Origin: Alphaproteobacteria bacterium UBA4588
GTDB taxonomy: Bacteria > Pseudomonadota > Alphaproteobacteria > Rhodobacterales > Rhodobacteraceae
Direction of reading: 5' to 3'
Length of the DNA: 64,000 bases
NCBI GenBank assembly: GCA_905182195.1
Contig: CAJJAW010000002.1
Coordinates: 1 to 64,000, forward strand
Shown here: positions 54,251 through 64,000 of the stretch, piece by piece
Numbering within the stretch: position 1 is the first letter of the stretch
How the letters are laid out: the number at the start of each line of letters is the position of its first letter
Made by a program: the position numbers and the translations under genes
The notes under the pieces: generated by a model
Database searches by the model: none
Seen by the model: the letters and a program-made list of their open reading frames with translations, nothing else
Told to the model about the DNA's origin: nothing

Positions 54251-54589
54251 ATGATAATTTATAAAATACTCCGGCCCGCTGAATGGCAGGCTCTTCAAGC
54301 TCAGGGTGACACAGCCGGTGCGCCGATTGATCTGGCCGATGGTTACATTCATTTTTCCACCGCGTCGCAGGCGAAAGAAACTGCAGACAAGCACTTTGTG
54401 AGTATAGAAGGCCTATACCTTGCAGCCGTAGACATTGAGGCTCTAGGTAACGATGTGGTTTGGGAAGTATCACGCGGTGGAGCTAAATTTCCACATCTTT
54501 ATGCCCGCTTGCGGCTCAGCGATGTGATTTGGTGCCTACCACTGCCACTTGCCGAAGGGCGCCACCAGTTTCCAGATCAAATGGTATGA
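54251..54589 (+). CDS. DUF952 family protein
   Basis: [19 protein letters not shown]...[22 protein letters not shown]. Confidence 0.92.
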   Translation: MIIYKILRPAEWQALQAQGDTAGAPIDLADGYIHFSTASQAKETADKHFVSIEGLYLAAVDIEALGNDVVWEVSRGGAKFPHLYARLRLSDVIWCLPLPLAEGRHQFPDQMV

Positions 54590-55647
54590 GCATGCTGGAG
54601 AAAATTGGCCTCAACCTGCTAAACTGTTTTGACCCAGAACGCGCGCACAGCCTGTCGATCCAAGCTCTGAAGCTTGGCCTTGCCCCCCTGCACGGTGGCG
54701 CTGTATCCCGCTCATGTCTCAAAACATCCATGGGCGGCATCGCCTTGGCTAACCCTGTTGGACTAGCAGCAGGCTACGATAAAAACGCCCAAGCCTTGGG
54801 TCCCATGTCCAAAGCTGGGTTTGGTTTTTTGGAAGTAGGTGCAGCCACACCACGCCCACAAGTAGGCAATCCAAAACCCAGACTGTTTAGGCTTAGGGAA
54901 GATTATGCCGTGATCAACCAGTTTGGCTTTAACAATATAGGCATTGATGCCATTGTGCGACGCCTCGCAGGGACGCCCACACCAATTCCGCGCGGATTGA
55001 ATTTGGGCGCCAATAAAGACAGTCCAGACAGCGCTGATGATTTTGGCCATGTCCTTACCAAAGCTGCCCCACACATTGATTTTGCAACGGTAAACGTCTC
55101 TTCACCCAACACTGAAAAACTCCGTGATCTTCAGGGCAAAGCAGCATTGGAAGATCTGCTCAGCCGGGTGAATGAGGCCAATTCAAAACTGGCAGAGCCT
55201 ATTCCTATTTTTCTCAAAATCGCGCCAGACTTGACCGATACAGAAATACAAGACATCGCGGATTTGGCTGTAGCAGCTGGTCTGGCTGCAATAGTCTGTA
55301 CTAACACCACACTAGACCGTGACGGACTCACCTCTTCAAATCGTATTCAAAAAGGAGGGCTCTCAGGGCAGCCTTTGTTTGAGAAATCAACGCGGGTCTT
55401 AGCAAAAATGCGAATCGCAACTCATGGCAGGATCGATCTCGTTGGTGTGGGTGGTATCGGCTCCGCCGCAGACGCATATGCAAAAATCCAAGCTGGCGCC
55501 TGTGCTGTGCAACTCTATTCAGCAATGGTTTATCAGGGCCTGTCTTTGGTACCGAAGATAGCAATTGGTATAGATCAATTGCTGACTAAAGATGGGTTTG
55601 ACCAGTTGGGGCAAGCAATTGGTCTGACCACAGAAAGCTGGCTGTAA
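54586..55647 (+). CDS. pyrD: Quinone-dependent dihydroorotate dehydrogenase
   Basis: [26 protein letters not shown] overlap with the DUF952 gene. Confidence 0.97.
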   Translation: MSMLEKIGLNLLNCFDPERAHSLSIQALKLGLAPLHGGAVSRSCLKTSMGGIALANPVGLAAGYDKNAQALGPMSKAGFGFLEVGAATPRPQVGNPKPRLFRLREDYAVINQFGFNNIGIDAIVRRLAGTPTPIPRGLNLGANKDSPDSADDFGHVLTKAAPHIDFATVNVSSPNTEKLRDLQGKAALEDLLSRVNEANSKLAEPIPIFLKIAPDLTDTEIQDIADLAVAAGLAAIVCTNTTLDRDGLTSSNRIQKGGLSGQPLFEKSTRVLAKMRIATHGRIDLVGVGGIGSAADAYAKIQAGACAVQLYSAMVYQGLSLVPKIAIGIDQLLTKDGFDQLGQAIGLTTESWL

Positions 55648-55653
55648 TAGAAA

Positions 55654-56979
55654 TCAAATTACAGCAGTGGCGCGTTCTAAGGCTGGATATCTCAGGGCCA
55701 AGGTAACACCACGTAGGATCAAAAATCCATTCATGGCCAGCCAAAGGCCATGGTTTCCAAAGCCTGGAAAAAGCAGGGCAACCAGCGCGCAATAGCCCAA
55801 AAATGACAAGATCATCATATTGCGCATATCGCGAGTACGAGTGGCACCAATAAATACGCCATCGAGCATCCACGCAAGAGCCCCCAGAAGTGGCGCCAAG
55901 GCAGTATGAGGCAAATACAAACGGGCAGCAGCCTGCACAGCAACATCTTTTGCCATCAAATCAATCACCCATGGCCCCACAGCCCAAAATATGACTGCCA
56001 TCAAAACCCCCAAACTAAAGGTCCAAATCGCTGTGAGTGAAGCTGCTCGCCGCAGCTGCGCCACGGCTCGTGCGCCCACTGCTTGGCCAACTAAAGATTC
56101 GGCAGCAAAGACAAACCCATCCATCGCATGGGCAGCCATATACACAAATTGTAGTAAAACTTGATTGCCCGCCAAGGTGACGTCCCCCAAATCTGCACCA
56201 AAGAATAGAAAGCTCACAAATCCGGCCTGTAACAAAACCGAGCGGATCAGAATGTCTACATTTACCTGTGCCATACGGATCAATCGCTCACGGTCAAAAA
56301 CCTGCTGCCATATTGACCCAGAAAATCCTGAAAGAACAGAGCGACATAGATACATTCCAAGGGCCAGCCCACCCCATTCTGCTATTAGAGTTGCAATTGC
56401 AACGCCCTCCACTCCAAGGCCCAGTCCCAAAACAAACCACAGATCTAGAATGATATTGGACACATTCATCAGCAATTGGATCATAAGGACAGCGCCAGTG
56501 CGCTCTTGCGCAATTAGCCAGCCGCTTAGTCCGTAGATCGCAATGGCCGCTGGCGCAGACCAAATCCTAATAGACATATACTGGCGTGCCAAATCCTCCA
56601 CTTCAGCCGAGGCTGGAGACACCCAAAATGCGCCTAAAAATAATGGTACCTGAAACAGAACAAACGCAAGTCCCGCAATCAAACCAATACCGGTCGCCCT
56701 AAAAAACAGGGCGTTAACTTCGCGATGATCTCCAGCGCCAAAGGCTTGGCTTGTCAATCCGACCGTACCCATTCGTAGAAATCCAAAGATCCAATACAGG
56801 GCGCCCAGGATAATTGCACCAATGCCAACCGCACCGATGGGGGCTGCCACACCCATTTGACCAATAACACCTGTGTCGACCGCTCCAAGAATTGGCACTG
56901 TGGCGTTAGAAATTACAATAGGGATGGCAATGGTTAGCACCCTTCGGTGTGTAATCCCAAACGTATGATCAGACATCAC
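55654..56979 (-). CDS. MATE family efflux transporter
   Basis: 12-TM MATE pattern; IPIVISNATVPILGAVDTGVIGQ. Confidence 0.93.
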   Translation of the reverse strand: MMSDHTFGITHRRVLTIAIPIVISNATVPILGAVDTGVIGQMGVAAPIGAVGIGAIILGALYWIFGFLRMGTVGLTSQAFGAGDHREVNALFFRATGIGLIAGLAFVLFQVPLFLGAFWVSPASAEVEDLARQYMSIRIWSAPAAIAIYGLSGWLIAQERTGAVLMIQLLMNVSNIILDLWFVLGLGLGVEGVAIATLIAEWGGLALGMYLCRSVLSGFSGSIWQQVFDRERLIRMAQVNVDILIRSVLLQAGFVSFLFFGADLGDVTLAGNQVLLQFVYMAAHAMDGFVFAAESLVGQAVGARAVAQLRRAASLTAIWTFSLGVLMAVIFWAVGPWVIDLMAKDVAVQAAARLYLPHTALAPLLGALAWMLDGVFIGATRTRDMRNMMILSFLGYCALVALLFPGFGNHGLWLAMNGFLILRGVTLALRYPALERATAVI

Positions 56980-57469
56980 GCTGCGGCATCAAAAAATGAC
57001 CAGAAGCCTGCGCAAAAAGCCGTTCACGGTTATCCTGCCAAGCCTCTACATGAACAGAAGCATAGCGCCGGCCAGATCTATTAACTCGAGCCCGCGCATA
57101 GGCATCGCGGGGTAGCCCTACCCGCAGGTAATCCACCGTGAAATCAATAGTTTTAGGCAAGCCTAAAACACCACTTTGTACCGCTTCAATATCTAAGACT
57201 TCCCCTTCAATCTCATCCCAAAGAGAGGTCCATGCCAGCCCAATAATAGCGGTAACCTCCAAGAATGCAGCTGTCGCCCCACCGTGCAGCGCGGGCAACA
57301 TAGGGTTGCCAATCAAATCATTATGAAAAGCCATAGTTGCAGTCAATTGATCCCCATGCCGGTCAAAACTAACACCCAAAAATTCGATGTAGGGCACTTG
57401 ATTTACGATTACTGATAGCGCAAGATCGCGGCGTCGTTTCACCTGAATGACGGGCTCTGGGGGTTTCAT
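56969..57469 (-). CDS. PaaI-family hotdog thioesterase
   Basis: NPMLPALHGGATAAFLEVTAIIG...DFTVDYLRVG. Confidence 0.9.
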   Translation of the reverse strand: MKPPEPVIQVKRRRDLALSVIVNQVPYIEFLGVSFDRHGDQLTATMAFHNDLIGNPMLPALHGGATAAFLEVTAIIGLAWTSLWDEIEGEVLDIEAVQSGVLGLPKTIDFTVDYLRVGLPRDAYARARVNRSGRRYASVHVEAWQDNRERLFAQASGHFLMPQRDV

Positions 57470-57894
57470 GCCTGCCCCTTTTCAACTGTAAAAGCTCCAG
57501 TCGCTGTTGCAACCGGGCGCGCTGTGTCTGCATCACAGGCTGTGGCCCGCACAAAGGCTACAGTGCGGGTGACATGATAGCATTCGGCCGTAGCAGTGAT
57601 CGTTTGGCCAGGTGTCGCAGGGCGCATGTAATCAATTCTGAGATCCAAAGTTGCGGTGCCAAGCCCTGCTAGAGGATGGGCCACAACAGCAGCACCTCCC
57701 GCAGTGTCCATCAATGCAGAAACTGCGCCACCATGAATTACCTTCGTGAGAGGATCCCCAATTAAAGCTTTGTCATAGGGCATTGAGATAACAGCTCGGC
57801 CTTCACCAAGTTCTTCAACCTTCATCCCCAACCTTTGGGAATGTGGGATGGCATTGATGAATTGGCGCGCAGCATCGATCTCTTTTTGTATCAT
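57466..57894 (-). CDS. PaaI-family hotdog thioesterase
   Basis: VIHGGAVSALMDTAGGAAV...DLRIDYMRPA. Confidence 0.92.
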   Translation of the reverse strand: MIQKEIDAARQFINAIPHSQRLGMKVEELGEGRAVISMPYDKALIGDPLTKVIHGGAVSALMDTAGGAAVVAHPLAGLGTATLDLRIDYMRPATPGQTITATAECYHVTRTVAFVRATACDADTARPVATATGAFTVEKGQA

Positions 57895-57946
57895 AGTCGC
57901 GGTTATTGGGCTTCAATCATGGATTGCCAAGCAGTTTATTTATACT

Positions 57947-57985
57947 TGCGAATTATTCTCAATTTATGCTTGCGAACCATTCTCA
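57947..57985 (+). promoter_or_regulatory. Tandem Fur/Mur-like boxes
   Basis: TGCGAATTATTCTCA (57947-57961) and TGCGAACCATTCTCA (57971-57985), 24 bp apart, just upstream of the transporter start at 58006. Confidence 0.6.
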
Positions 57986-58005
57986 TTTGCAGTAAGAAAT
58001 TAAGA

Positions 58006-59148
58006 ATGAAATCACAGCCAAATACACAGACATTCATAGCAACTGATATGGTGGGACCATTTCGGATCCAACGATTGGTGGTCCTTTGCATCATCTTAGT
58101 TTTGGCTTTAGCACCTAGCTACCTGGGCTCGCTGACGCGCGCACTGATGGTCGACGCCTATGTCCAAGTATCGTCTTTTGTTGCGGCAACACTATTACTT
58201 TTTTACGGTGCAGAACGATTGTTTAATTTTGACATTGGATCCGCTCTAAAAAAATCTCGTGGATTCCAAGTTCCACTAGCAGCGCTTTTGGGCGCAACAC
58301 CAGGTTGCGGAGGGGCCGTTGTGGTTGTTGCTGCTTATTCTTCAGGTAACGTTGGGTTTGGAGCAGTAGTAGCAACTTTGACCGCGACAATGGGGGATGC
58401 TGCATTTCTACTCATAGCGATCCGACCAGAGGCTGCAATGGTCATTCTTCCCTTGTCCTTTACGGTAGGTATAGTAGCAGGCTGGCTCGTAGATCGCTTT
58501 AACAAGATTGATTTAACTCCCGACCCCTCCAAGCACTGTGGAATTGCACCTGTTATTGGAAAGGTTCGCTGGCAAGATTACGGTTATGTGCTACTAGCAA
58601 TACCTGGTCTAGCCATTGGCGTTACTCAGTTAAGTGGAGCAGACATTTTTGCTATATATAATTCATATTTAGTATTTACAGTTGCACTCACAGGTACTTT
58701 TCTTGGGATATTTATATGGGCTACATCCCCATTAAAAGCGATGACTAATCTTGCAGATCACCCCCTAACACGTATGGCAGAAGAAACATCTTTTATTTCA
58801 ATATGGGTTATTGGCGCTTACTTGGCTTATGACTATGCCGATGCATTTGCAGGTCTGGATTTGGAGGCTGCATTTGGATCTGTTGGTATTTTATTACCTT
58901 TACTGGGTGTACTAGTCGGCTTTATTCCTGGCTGCGGGCCTCAAGTACTAATCGCAACACTGTACATAAACGGCGTCGTTCCCTTTGCTTCCTTGATCGG
59001 CAACGCTATATCTAATGATGGCGACGCTTTGTTTCCAGCAATAGCACTCAACCCGCGGGCAGCCATCGTGGCCACCGGCTATTCAGCAATCCCAGCCTTG
59101 GTGGTGGGTTACGGGTTTTATTTTGTTGCGCCTAATTTCATGAACTGA
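58006..59148 (+). CDS. Putative manganese / heavy-metal transporter (about 10 TM)
   Basis: Duplicated ATPGCGGAV / FIPGCGPQV motifs with DAA and GDALFPA; start chosen at ATG after the boxes. Confidence 0.75.
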   Translation: MKSQPNTQTFIATDMVGPFRIQRLVVLCIILVLALAPSYLGSLTRALMVDAYVQVSSFVAATLLLFYGAERLFNFDIGSALKKSRGFQVPLAALLGATPGCGGAVVVVAAYSSGNVGFGAVVATLTATMGDAAFLLIAIRPEAAMVILPLSFTVGIVAGWLVDRFNKIDLTPDPSKHCGIAPVIGKVRWQDYGYVLLAIPGLAIGVTQLSGADIFAIYNSYLVFTVALTGTFLGIFIWATSPLKAMTNLADHPLTRMAEETSFISIWVIGAYLAYDYADAFAGLDLEAAFGSVGILLPLLGVLVGFIPGCGPQVLIATLYINGVVPFASLIGNAISNDGDALFPAIALNPRAAIVATGYSAIPALVVGYGFYFVAPNFMN

Positions 59149-59195
59149 CCACTTGACCCTCCAGCGAAGAAGAATAGGTTTACGGAGGGGGAATT

Positions 59196-59564
59196 ATGAC
59201 AAAAGATAAGCTATCGTTCAAACAGATGTGTGCTGAATTTGACGTGACGCCCAGAACGTTGCGTTATTACGAATACATTGAACTGCTGCAACCAGAACGT
59301 GTGGGCCGTTCTCGTTTCTATAACGCGCGGGAGGTTGCTAGGATGACGTTAATAATGCGCGGTAGGCGCTTCGGGTTTAGCCTTGAAGAGTTGCGTCAAT
59401 GGCTCCAAATTTATGACAAGGATGGCAGCACTGCTCAGATGCAGGCTTGGGTGCCAATAGCGCAGGGCAAGCTTGTAGCTTTGAAGCAGCAGCAAAAAGA
59501 AATTTCTGATGCCGTCACAGAACTATCCGAAATGATCCAATCGGTTTCATCGGAACTGCCTTAA
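59196..59564 (+). CDS. MerR family transcriptional regulator
   Basis: LSFKQMCAEFDVTPRTLRYYEYIELLQPERVGRSRFYNAREVARM. Confidence 0.94.
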   Translation: MTKDKLSFKQMCAEFDVTPRTLRYYEYIELLQPERVGRSRFYNAREVARMTLIMRGRRFGFSLEELRQWLQIYDKDGSTAQMQAWVPIAQGKLVALKQQQKEISDAVTELSEMIQSVSSELP

Positions 59565-59684
59565 TAGCAAAATAGTAAAATATTTGTAGGCCCGCGTAAT
59601 ACATTTCATTCAAAATAGGCGTACCTATATGAAGATATTAAAATTGCCCAACCATTGCCAACTGAAACAAAGTTAGGAGTTAAT

Positions 59685-60318
59685 ATGACTGTTAAACTAC
59701 ATTGCTTCGGGGAAAGCGGAAATGCATATAAAGCGGCTTTGACCCTTGAACTTGCAGGTATGAACTGGGAACCTACTTTTGTTGATTTTTTTGCAGGCGC
59801 AGCACGCAGCGCTGAATATCATGACCTGAACGTGATGGCTGAAGCACCAGTATTAGTTCATGGTGATTTCACTCTGTCGCAATCTGGGGCCATTCAACAA
59901 TGGGTGGTCGATCAAACCGGAAAGTTAGGCGGTGCGCCAGAAGATAAATACGAAGTACTGCGCTGGCTATTATTTGATAATCATAAAATGTCCTCCCAAG
60001 CCGGCGTGACCCGGTTTTTGATGAACTTTCTACCAGAAGACAAACGACCCATTGCAGCGATAAAATTTTTACAGGGCCGCGTAATGGCTGCACTAAATAC
60101 TCTTGATACCCATCTGGAAGGCCGCACGTGGGTCGTTGGCAAGACAATGACTATCGCTGATATCGCCAAATTGCGGCTACCTTTTTTATCCTGAGCCTTA
60201 CGGATTTGTCCGAAAAAGTTGGCCAAATATTGATGCATGGTTAGGCCAGATCGAATCTACGCCAGGGTGGAAGCACCCATATGATTTAATGCCAGGCAAT
60301 CCATCGGACCGCGCATAG
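59685..60318 (+). CDS. Glutathione S-transferase family protein, frameshifted
   Basis: GESGNAYKAALTLELAGMNWEP...; removing one A at 60168-60170 restores ANCGYLFYPEPYGFVRKSWPNIDAWLGQIESTPGWKHPYDLMPGNPSDRA. Confidence 0.88.
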
Positions 60319-60329
60319 GGGAACTTACA

Positions 60330-61541
60330 ATGGCCGATGCTTACATTTACGATTCAGTTCGCACCCCACGCGGCAAAGGGCGCAACAATGGTAGCCTGAA
60401 TGAGGTGACGGCAGCACGTCTGTCAGCCTTGATACTTAATGCGTTGCGGCAGCGCAATGGCTTAGACGGCCATGCGGTGGAAGATGTGATCTGGGGCAAT
60501 GCTACCCAGGTGATGGAGCAAGGTGGATGTTTAGCACGCACAGCTGTGCTGGCATCAGATCTCGATCAAAGCATCCCCGGCCTATCTATCAATCGCTTTT
60601 GCGCCAGCGGTATGGAGGCGGTTAATCTGGCCGCCAATCAAATCAGAGGCGGCGCAGGGGAAGCCTATATAGCTGGTGGTGTTGAGATGATGAGCCGCGT
60701 ACCGATGGGCAGCGATGGGGCTGCGATTGCCGTCGATCCATCAATTGCGATGGCACACCATTTTGTGCCGCAGGGTATTTCCGCTGATATCGTTGCCACA
60801 GAATACGGGTTTTCGCGCGAAGATGCCGACATGTTAGCAGTCGAAAGCCAAAGACGCGCTGCTGCCGCTTGGGTGGGCCACCGCTTTGATGGTTCTGTGA
60901 TTGCTGTACATGATCTCAATGGCCTTTCCATTTTGGAGCGTGATGAATATCTCCGTCCTGGCACAGACTTGCAATCACTTGGTGGCCTGAAACCAGCCTT
61001 CAAAGACATGGGTGAATCTATGCCAGGCTTTGATAAGGTTGCCTTGATGAAATACCCTCACTTGGAGAGGATAAACCATATTCACCACGCCGGAAATTCC
61101 TCCGGCATCGTCGATGGTGCAGCTGGTCTTTTAATTGGCTCCAAAGACTATGGCAAAGCCCATGGCTTGAAACCCCGCGCTGTGATCCGTGGCACCGCTA
61201 AAATTGGCACTGACCCCACAATCATGCTGACAGGGCCCGTGCCAGTCACCGAAAAAGTTCTGGCGGACAATGGCATGTCCATTTCAGATATTGACCTGTT
61301 TGAGGTAAATGAAGCTTTTGCTGCAGTTGTTCTACATTTCATGCAGGCCTTCAATGTCGATGATAGCAAGGTTAATGTGAACGGTGGTTCTATAGCCATG
61401 GGTCACCCCTTGGGGGCCACGGGTGCTATCATCATCGGCACTTTGCTTGATGAATTGGAGCGCACTGGCAAAGGCATCGGGCTGGCAACTCTTTGCGTCG
61501 CGTCAGGGATGGGTGCAGCCACCATCATTGAACGTATTTAA
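60330..61541 (+). CDS. Acetyl-CoA C-acyltransferase (thiolase)
   Basis: NRFCASGMEAVNLAANQI, NVNGGSIAMGHPLGATG, LCVASGMGAA. Confidence 0.95.
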   Translation: MADAYIYDSVRTPRGKGRNNGSLNEVTAARLSALILNALRQRNGLDGHAVEDVIWGNATQVMEQGGCLARTAVLASDLDQSIPGLSINRFCASGMEAVNLAANQIRGGAGEAYIAGGVEMMSRVPMGSDGAAIAVDPSIAMAHHFVPQGISADIVATEYGFSREDADMLAVESQRRAAAAWVGHRFDGSVIAVHDLNGLSILERDEYLRPGTDLQSLGGLKPAFKDMGESMPGFDKVALMKYPHLERINHIHHAGNSSGIVDGAAGLLIGSKDYGKAHGLKPRAVIRGTAKIGTDPTIMLTGPVPVTEKVLADNGMSISDIDLFEVNEAFAAVVLHFMQAFNVDDSKVNVNGGSIAMGHPLGATGAIIIGTLLDELERTGKGIGLATLCVASGMGAATIIERI

Positions 61542-61839
61542 TGTACTAAAATTATGAGGATCTCATAGATTAATGTGACAGACTACCGCTAACCTTTTGT
61601 AATTTCATAAATCACCTAAAACATACACAAGGTGATTGCGATGGCTGTACGGAAAAAGAAACAATTATAGACACCAATCCAACCCAAATCTGTTCCAAAG
61701 AGACGCCCAAAAAATAATGCAGATAAACACACTGCGATATTGATATTTATGTCATAAATTTAAATAATTCATTCGATGATAAACGCCTTGGGCCACTGCG
61801 ACAGGTTTCCCCAATAAGATCCAATTTAAAAGGAGTTCC

Positions 61840-64000
61840 ATGTCTGATTTTACCACAACGAAAGACGCTGACGGCGTCACCACAGTCACCTGGGATTGTG
61901 TTGGTCGAACGATGAATGTGATGACTGAACAGGGGTTCGCTGACCTAAACGCCATAGTCGATAGTTGTATCACAGATGAGACTGTAAAAGGCGTGATAAT
62001 CACCTCTGCCAAAGCTGACTTTGCGGCTGGCATGGATCTCACAGTAATTTCTAAAATTAGGGAGAAAACCCCCGCAAATCCAGCGCAGGGCTGTTTCGAC
62101 ATGGTCATGCAAATTCATCAAATTTTGCGTAAAATCGAACTTGCAGGCATGGATTTCAAAACCAAAAAAGGTGGCAAACCCTTTGTTGCAGTACTTCCCG
62201 GCACAGCGCTGGGGATTGGCCTGGAAATCCCATTGGCATGCCATCACATCATTGCCACAGACAATCCAAAAGCCAAAATTGGCCTACCAGAAATCAAGGT
62301 TGGGATCTTCCCAGGTGCGGGCGGGACTACGCGCTTGGTGCGTAAAATGGGCGCCTTGGCCGCTAGCCCATTTCTGCTGGAAGGTAAATTGAGCACGCCA
62401 GCCAAGGCTTTGGCTGCTGGCATTATCGATGCCGTCAGCAACGAAGCTTTACAAAATGCCAAAGCATGGATCATGGATTCTCAGGATGCAGATTTAGTCA
62501 AGCCCTGGGATGCACCTGGCTATAAAATGCCGGGTGGCGCCCCCTATCATCCAGTTGGGTTCATAACTTTTATTGGAGCATCTGCTATGGTTAATGGTCA
62601 AACAAGAGGCGTTTATCCAGCAGCCAAAGCCTTGCTAAGTGCAGTATACGAGGGAGCGTTGGTATCCTTTGACACAGCTTTGAAAATCGAAGCCCGGCAC
62701 TTCACTTCAGTATTGTTGGACCCTTCCTCAGCCAACATGATCCGCAGCTTATTTATCAATAAGGGCGCGTTGGAAAAGGGCGCCGTGCGGCCTGTCGATG
62801 TGAAGGACCAATCAGTACTTAAAGTTGGCATTATCGGAGCTGGCATGATGGGTGCAGGTATCGCCTTAGTCTCCGCTCAGGCGGACATTGATGTGGTATT
62901 GATAGATCAAAACCAAGAGGCTGCTAACAAAGGCAAAGCCTATGTAGAAGCCCATTGTGACAAAGGAATTACACGCAAAAAGAGCACATCAGAGCGAAAG
63001 AAGGTATTGCTCGCTCGGATCAATGCCACCACCGATTATAAAGCCTTGGTCGATTGCGACCTGATCATTGAAGCCGTGTTTGAAGACCCGGCTGTCAAAG
63101 CTGAGGTTACCCAGAATGTGGAGGTCGTGATCGGTAAAGATTGTATTTTTGCAACCAACACCTCCACCCTTCCAATTTCAGATTTAGCCAAGGCCAGCAC
63201 AAGGCCGGAGCAATTTATCGGAATTCACTTTTTCAGCCCAGTCGATAAAATGCGTCTGGTAGAGATCATCAAATACAAAGACACCGGAGATCGGGCGGTG
63301 GCCAAGGCTTTGGATTATGTTCGCCAAATCCGCAAAACGCCCATCGTTGTCAACGATGCAAGGTTTTTTTATGCGAATCGCTGCGTCATCCCCTACATCA
63401 ACGAAGGCATACGCATGGTGAAAGAAGGCGTTGAACCCGCCTTGATTGAAAATGCCGCCAAATTGATGGGTATGCCACTGGGCCCACTTCAGCTGAACGA
63501 TGAAACCTCGATTGATTTGGGCGTAAAAATCGCCAAGGCCACCAAAGCGGCCATGGGGGCGGATTACGACAATGACCAAGCTGATGAGGTTTTGTTTTGG
63601 CTGTTTGATCAAGGCCGATTGGGACGTAAATCCGCGGCAGGTTTTTATGAATACGATGTGCGCGGCAAGCGAGTGGGCATTTGGCAAGGCCTGCGGGATC
63701 AATACACCAAAGAGGGCGCAGATCCCGAGCTGATCGAAGTGCAGCACAGACTTATGTTTGCTCAAACTCTAGAGGCGGTGCGCGCCTTGCAAGAGGGTGT
63801 TCTGATGGATGTACGCGAGGGCGATGTGGGGGCTATTTTAGGTTGGGGCTTTGCGCCTTGGTCTGGTGGACCATTGTCTTGGTTTGATATGCTGGGCACG
63901 GAATATGCGGTTGCCCGCTGTGATGAATTGGAATTCGCCTATGGCCCACGGTTCGCAGCACCCGATTTGTTGCGGGAAATGGCCGAAGAAGGCGATGCGT
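61840..64000 (+). CDS. Fatty acid oxidation multifunctional protein (enoyl-CoA hydratase / 3-hydroxyacyl-CoA dehydrogenase), partial at window edge
   Basis: Open from ATG 61840 to window end; GIIGAGMMGAGIALVSAQ NAD site, FIGIHFFSPVDKM; absent from the ORF track because no stop is reached. Confidence 0.93.
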   Translation, partial: MSDFTTTKDADGVTTVTWDCVGRTMNVMTEQGFADLNAIVDSCITDETVKGVIITSAKADFAAGMDLTVISKIREKTPANPAQGCFDMVMQIHQILRKIELAGMDFKTKKGGKPFVAVLPGTALGIGLEIPLACHHIIATDNPKAKIGLPEIKVGIFPGAGGTTRLVRKMGALAASPFLLEGKLSTPAKALAAGIIDAVSNEALQNAKAWIMDSQDADLVKPWDAPGYKMPGGAPYHPVGFITFIGASAMVNGQTRGVYPAAKALLSAVYEGALVSFDTALKIEARHFTSVLLDPSSANMIRSLFINKGALEKGAVRPVDVKDQSVLKVGIIGAGMMGAGIALVSAQADIDVVLIDQNQEAANKGKAYVEAHCDKGITRKKSTSERKKVLLARINATTDYKALVDCDLIIEAVFEDPAVKAEVTQNVEVVIGKDCIFATNTSTLPISDLAKASTRPEQFIGIHFFSPVDKMRLVEIIKYKDTGDRAVAKALDYVRQIRKTPIVVNDARFFYANRCVIPYINEGIRMVKEGVEPALIENAAKLMGMPLGPLQLNDETSIDLGVKIAKATKAAMGADYDNDQADEVLFWLFDQGRLGRKSAAGFYEYDVRGKRVGIWQGLRDQYTKEGADPELIEVQHRLMFAQTLEAVRALQEGVLMDVREGDVGAILGWGFAPWSGGPLSWFDMLGTEYAVARCDELEFAYGPRFAAPDLLREMAEEGDA

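Overview
This 64 kb window reads as the chromosome of a marine alphaproteobacterium, probably Rhodobacteraceae / Roseobacter-like by gene content and order (inference). Most of it is ordinary housekeeping: lipB, ctaD, YqeY, carA, ilvC, folB-folP, a PPDK-like gene beside glyS-glyQ, pyrD, fadA-fadB-like genes, and four tRNAs. The clearest accessory structure is a ~6.45 kb integrated island at about 11326-17795. An 18-bp copy of the tRNA-Gly(TCC) 3' end forms its left edge, the tRNA itself forms its right edge, and an integrase remnant without a catalytic domain lies next to the tRNA. The best candidate for an undescribed system is a compact minus-strand operon inside the island. It encodes a 27-aa hydrophobic ORF, an SMR-fold protein with no acidic residues at all (so no essential membrane Glu), a double-CxxC zinc-ribbon protein, an exported histidine phosphatase and an exported Sel1-like protein. 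A second zinc-ribbon paralog fused to a TM helix, missed by the ORF track, lies just upstream. Other notable items are a canonical G-quadruplex cluster with repeated GTACGTG motifs in the ORF-free left end of the island, a 300-bp-period tandem-repeat surface protein broken by a 1-nt deletion, tandem Fur/Mur-like boxes before a metal transporter, and a candidate structured RNA at about 28.49-28.65 kb. At least five genes carry single-base frameshifts, which suggests either consensus sequencing error or real decay and needs checking first. All family calls come from reading motifs by eye; no database search was run.
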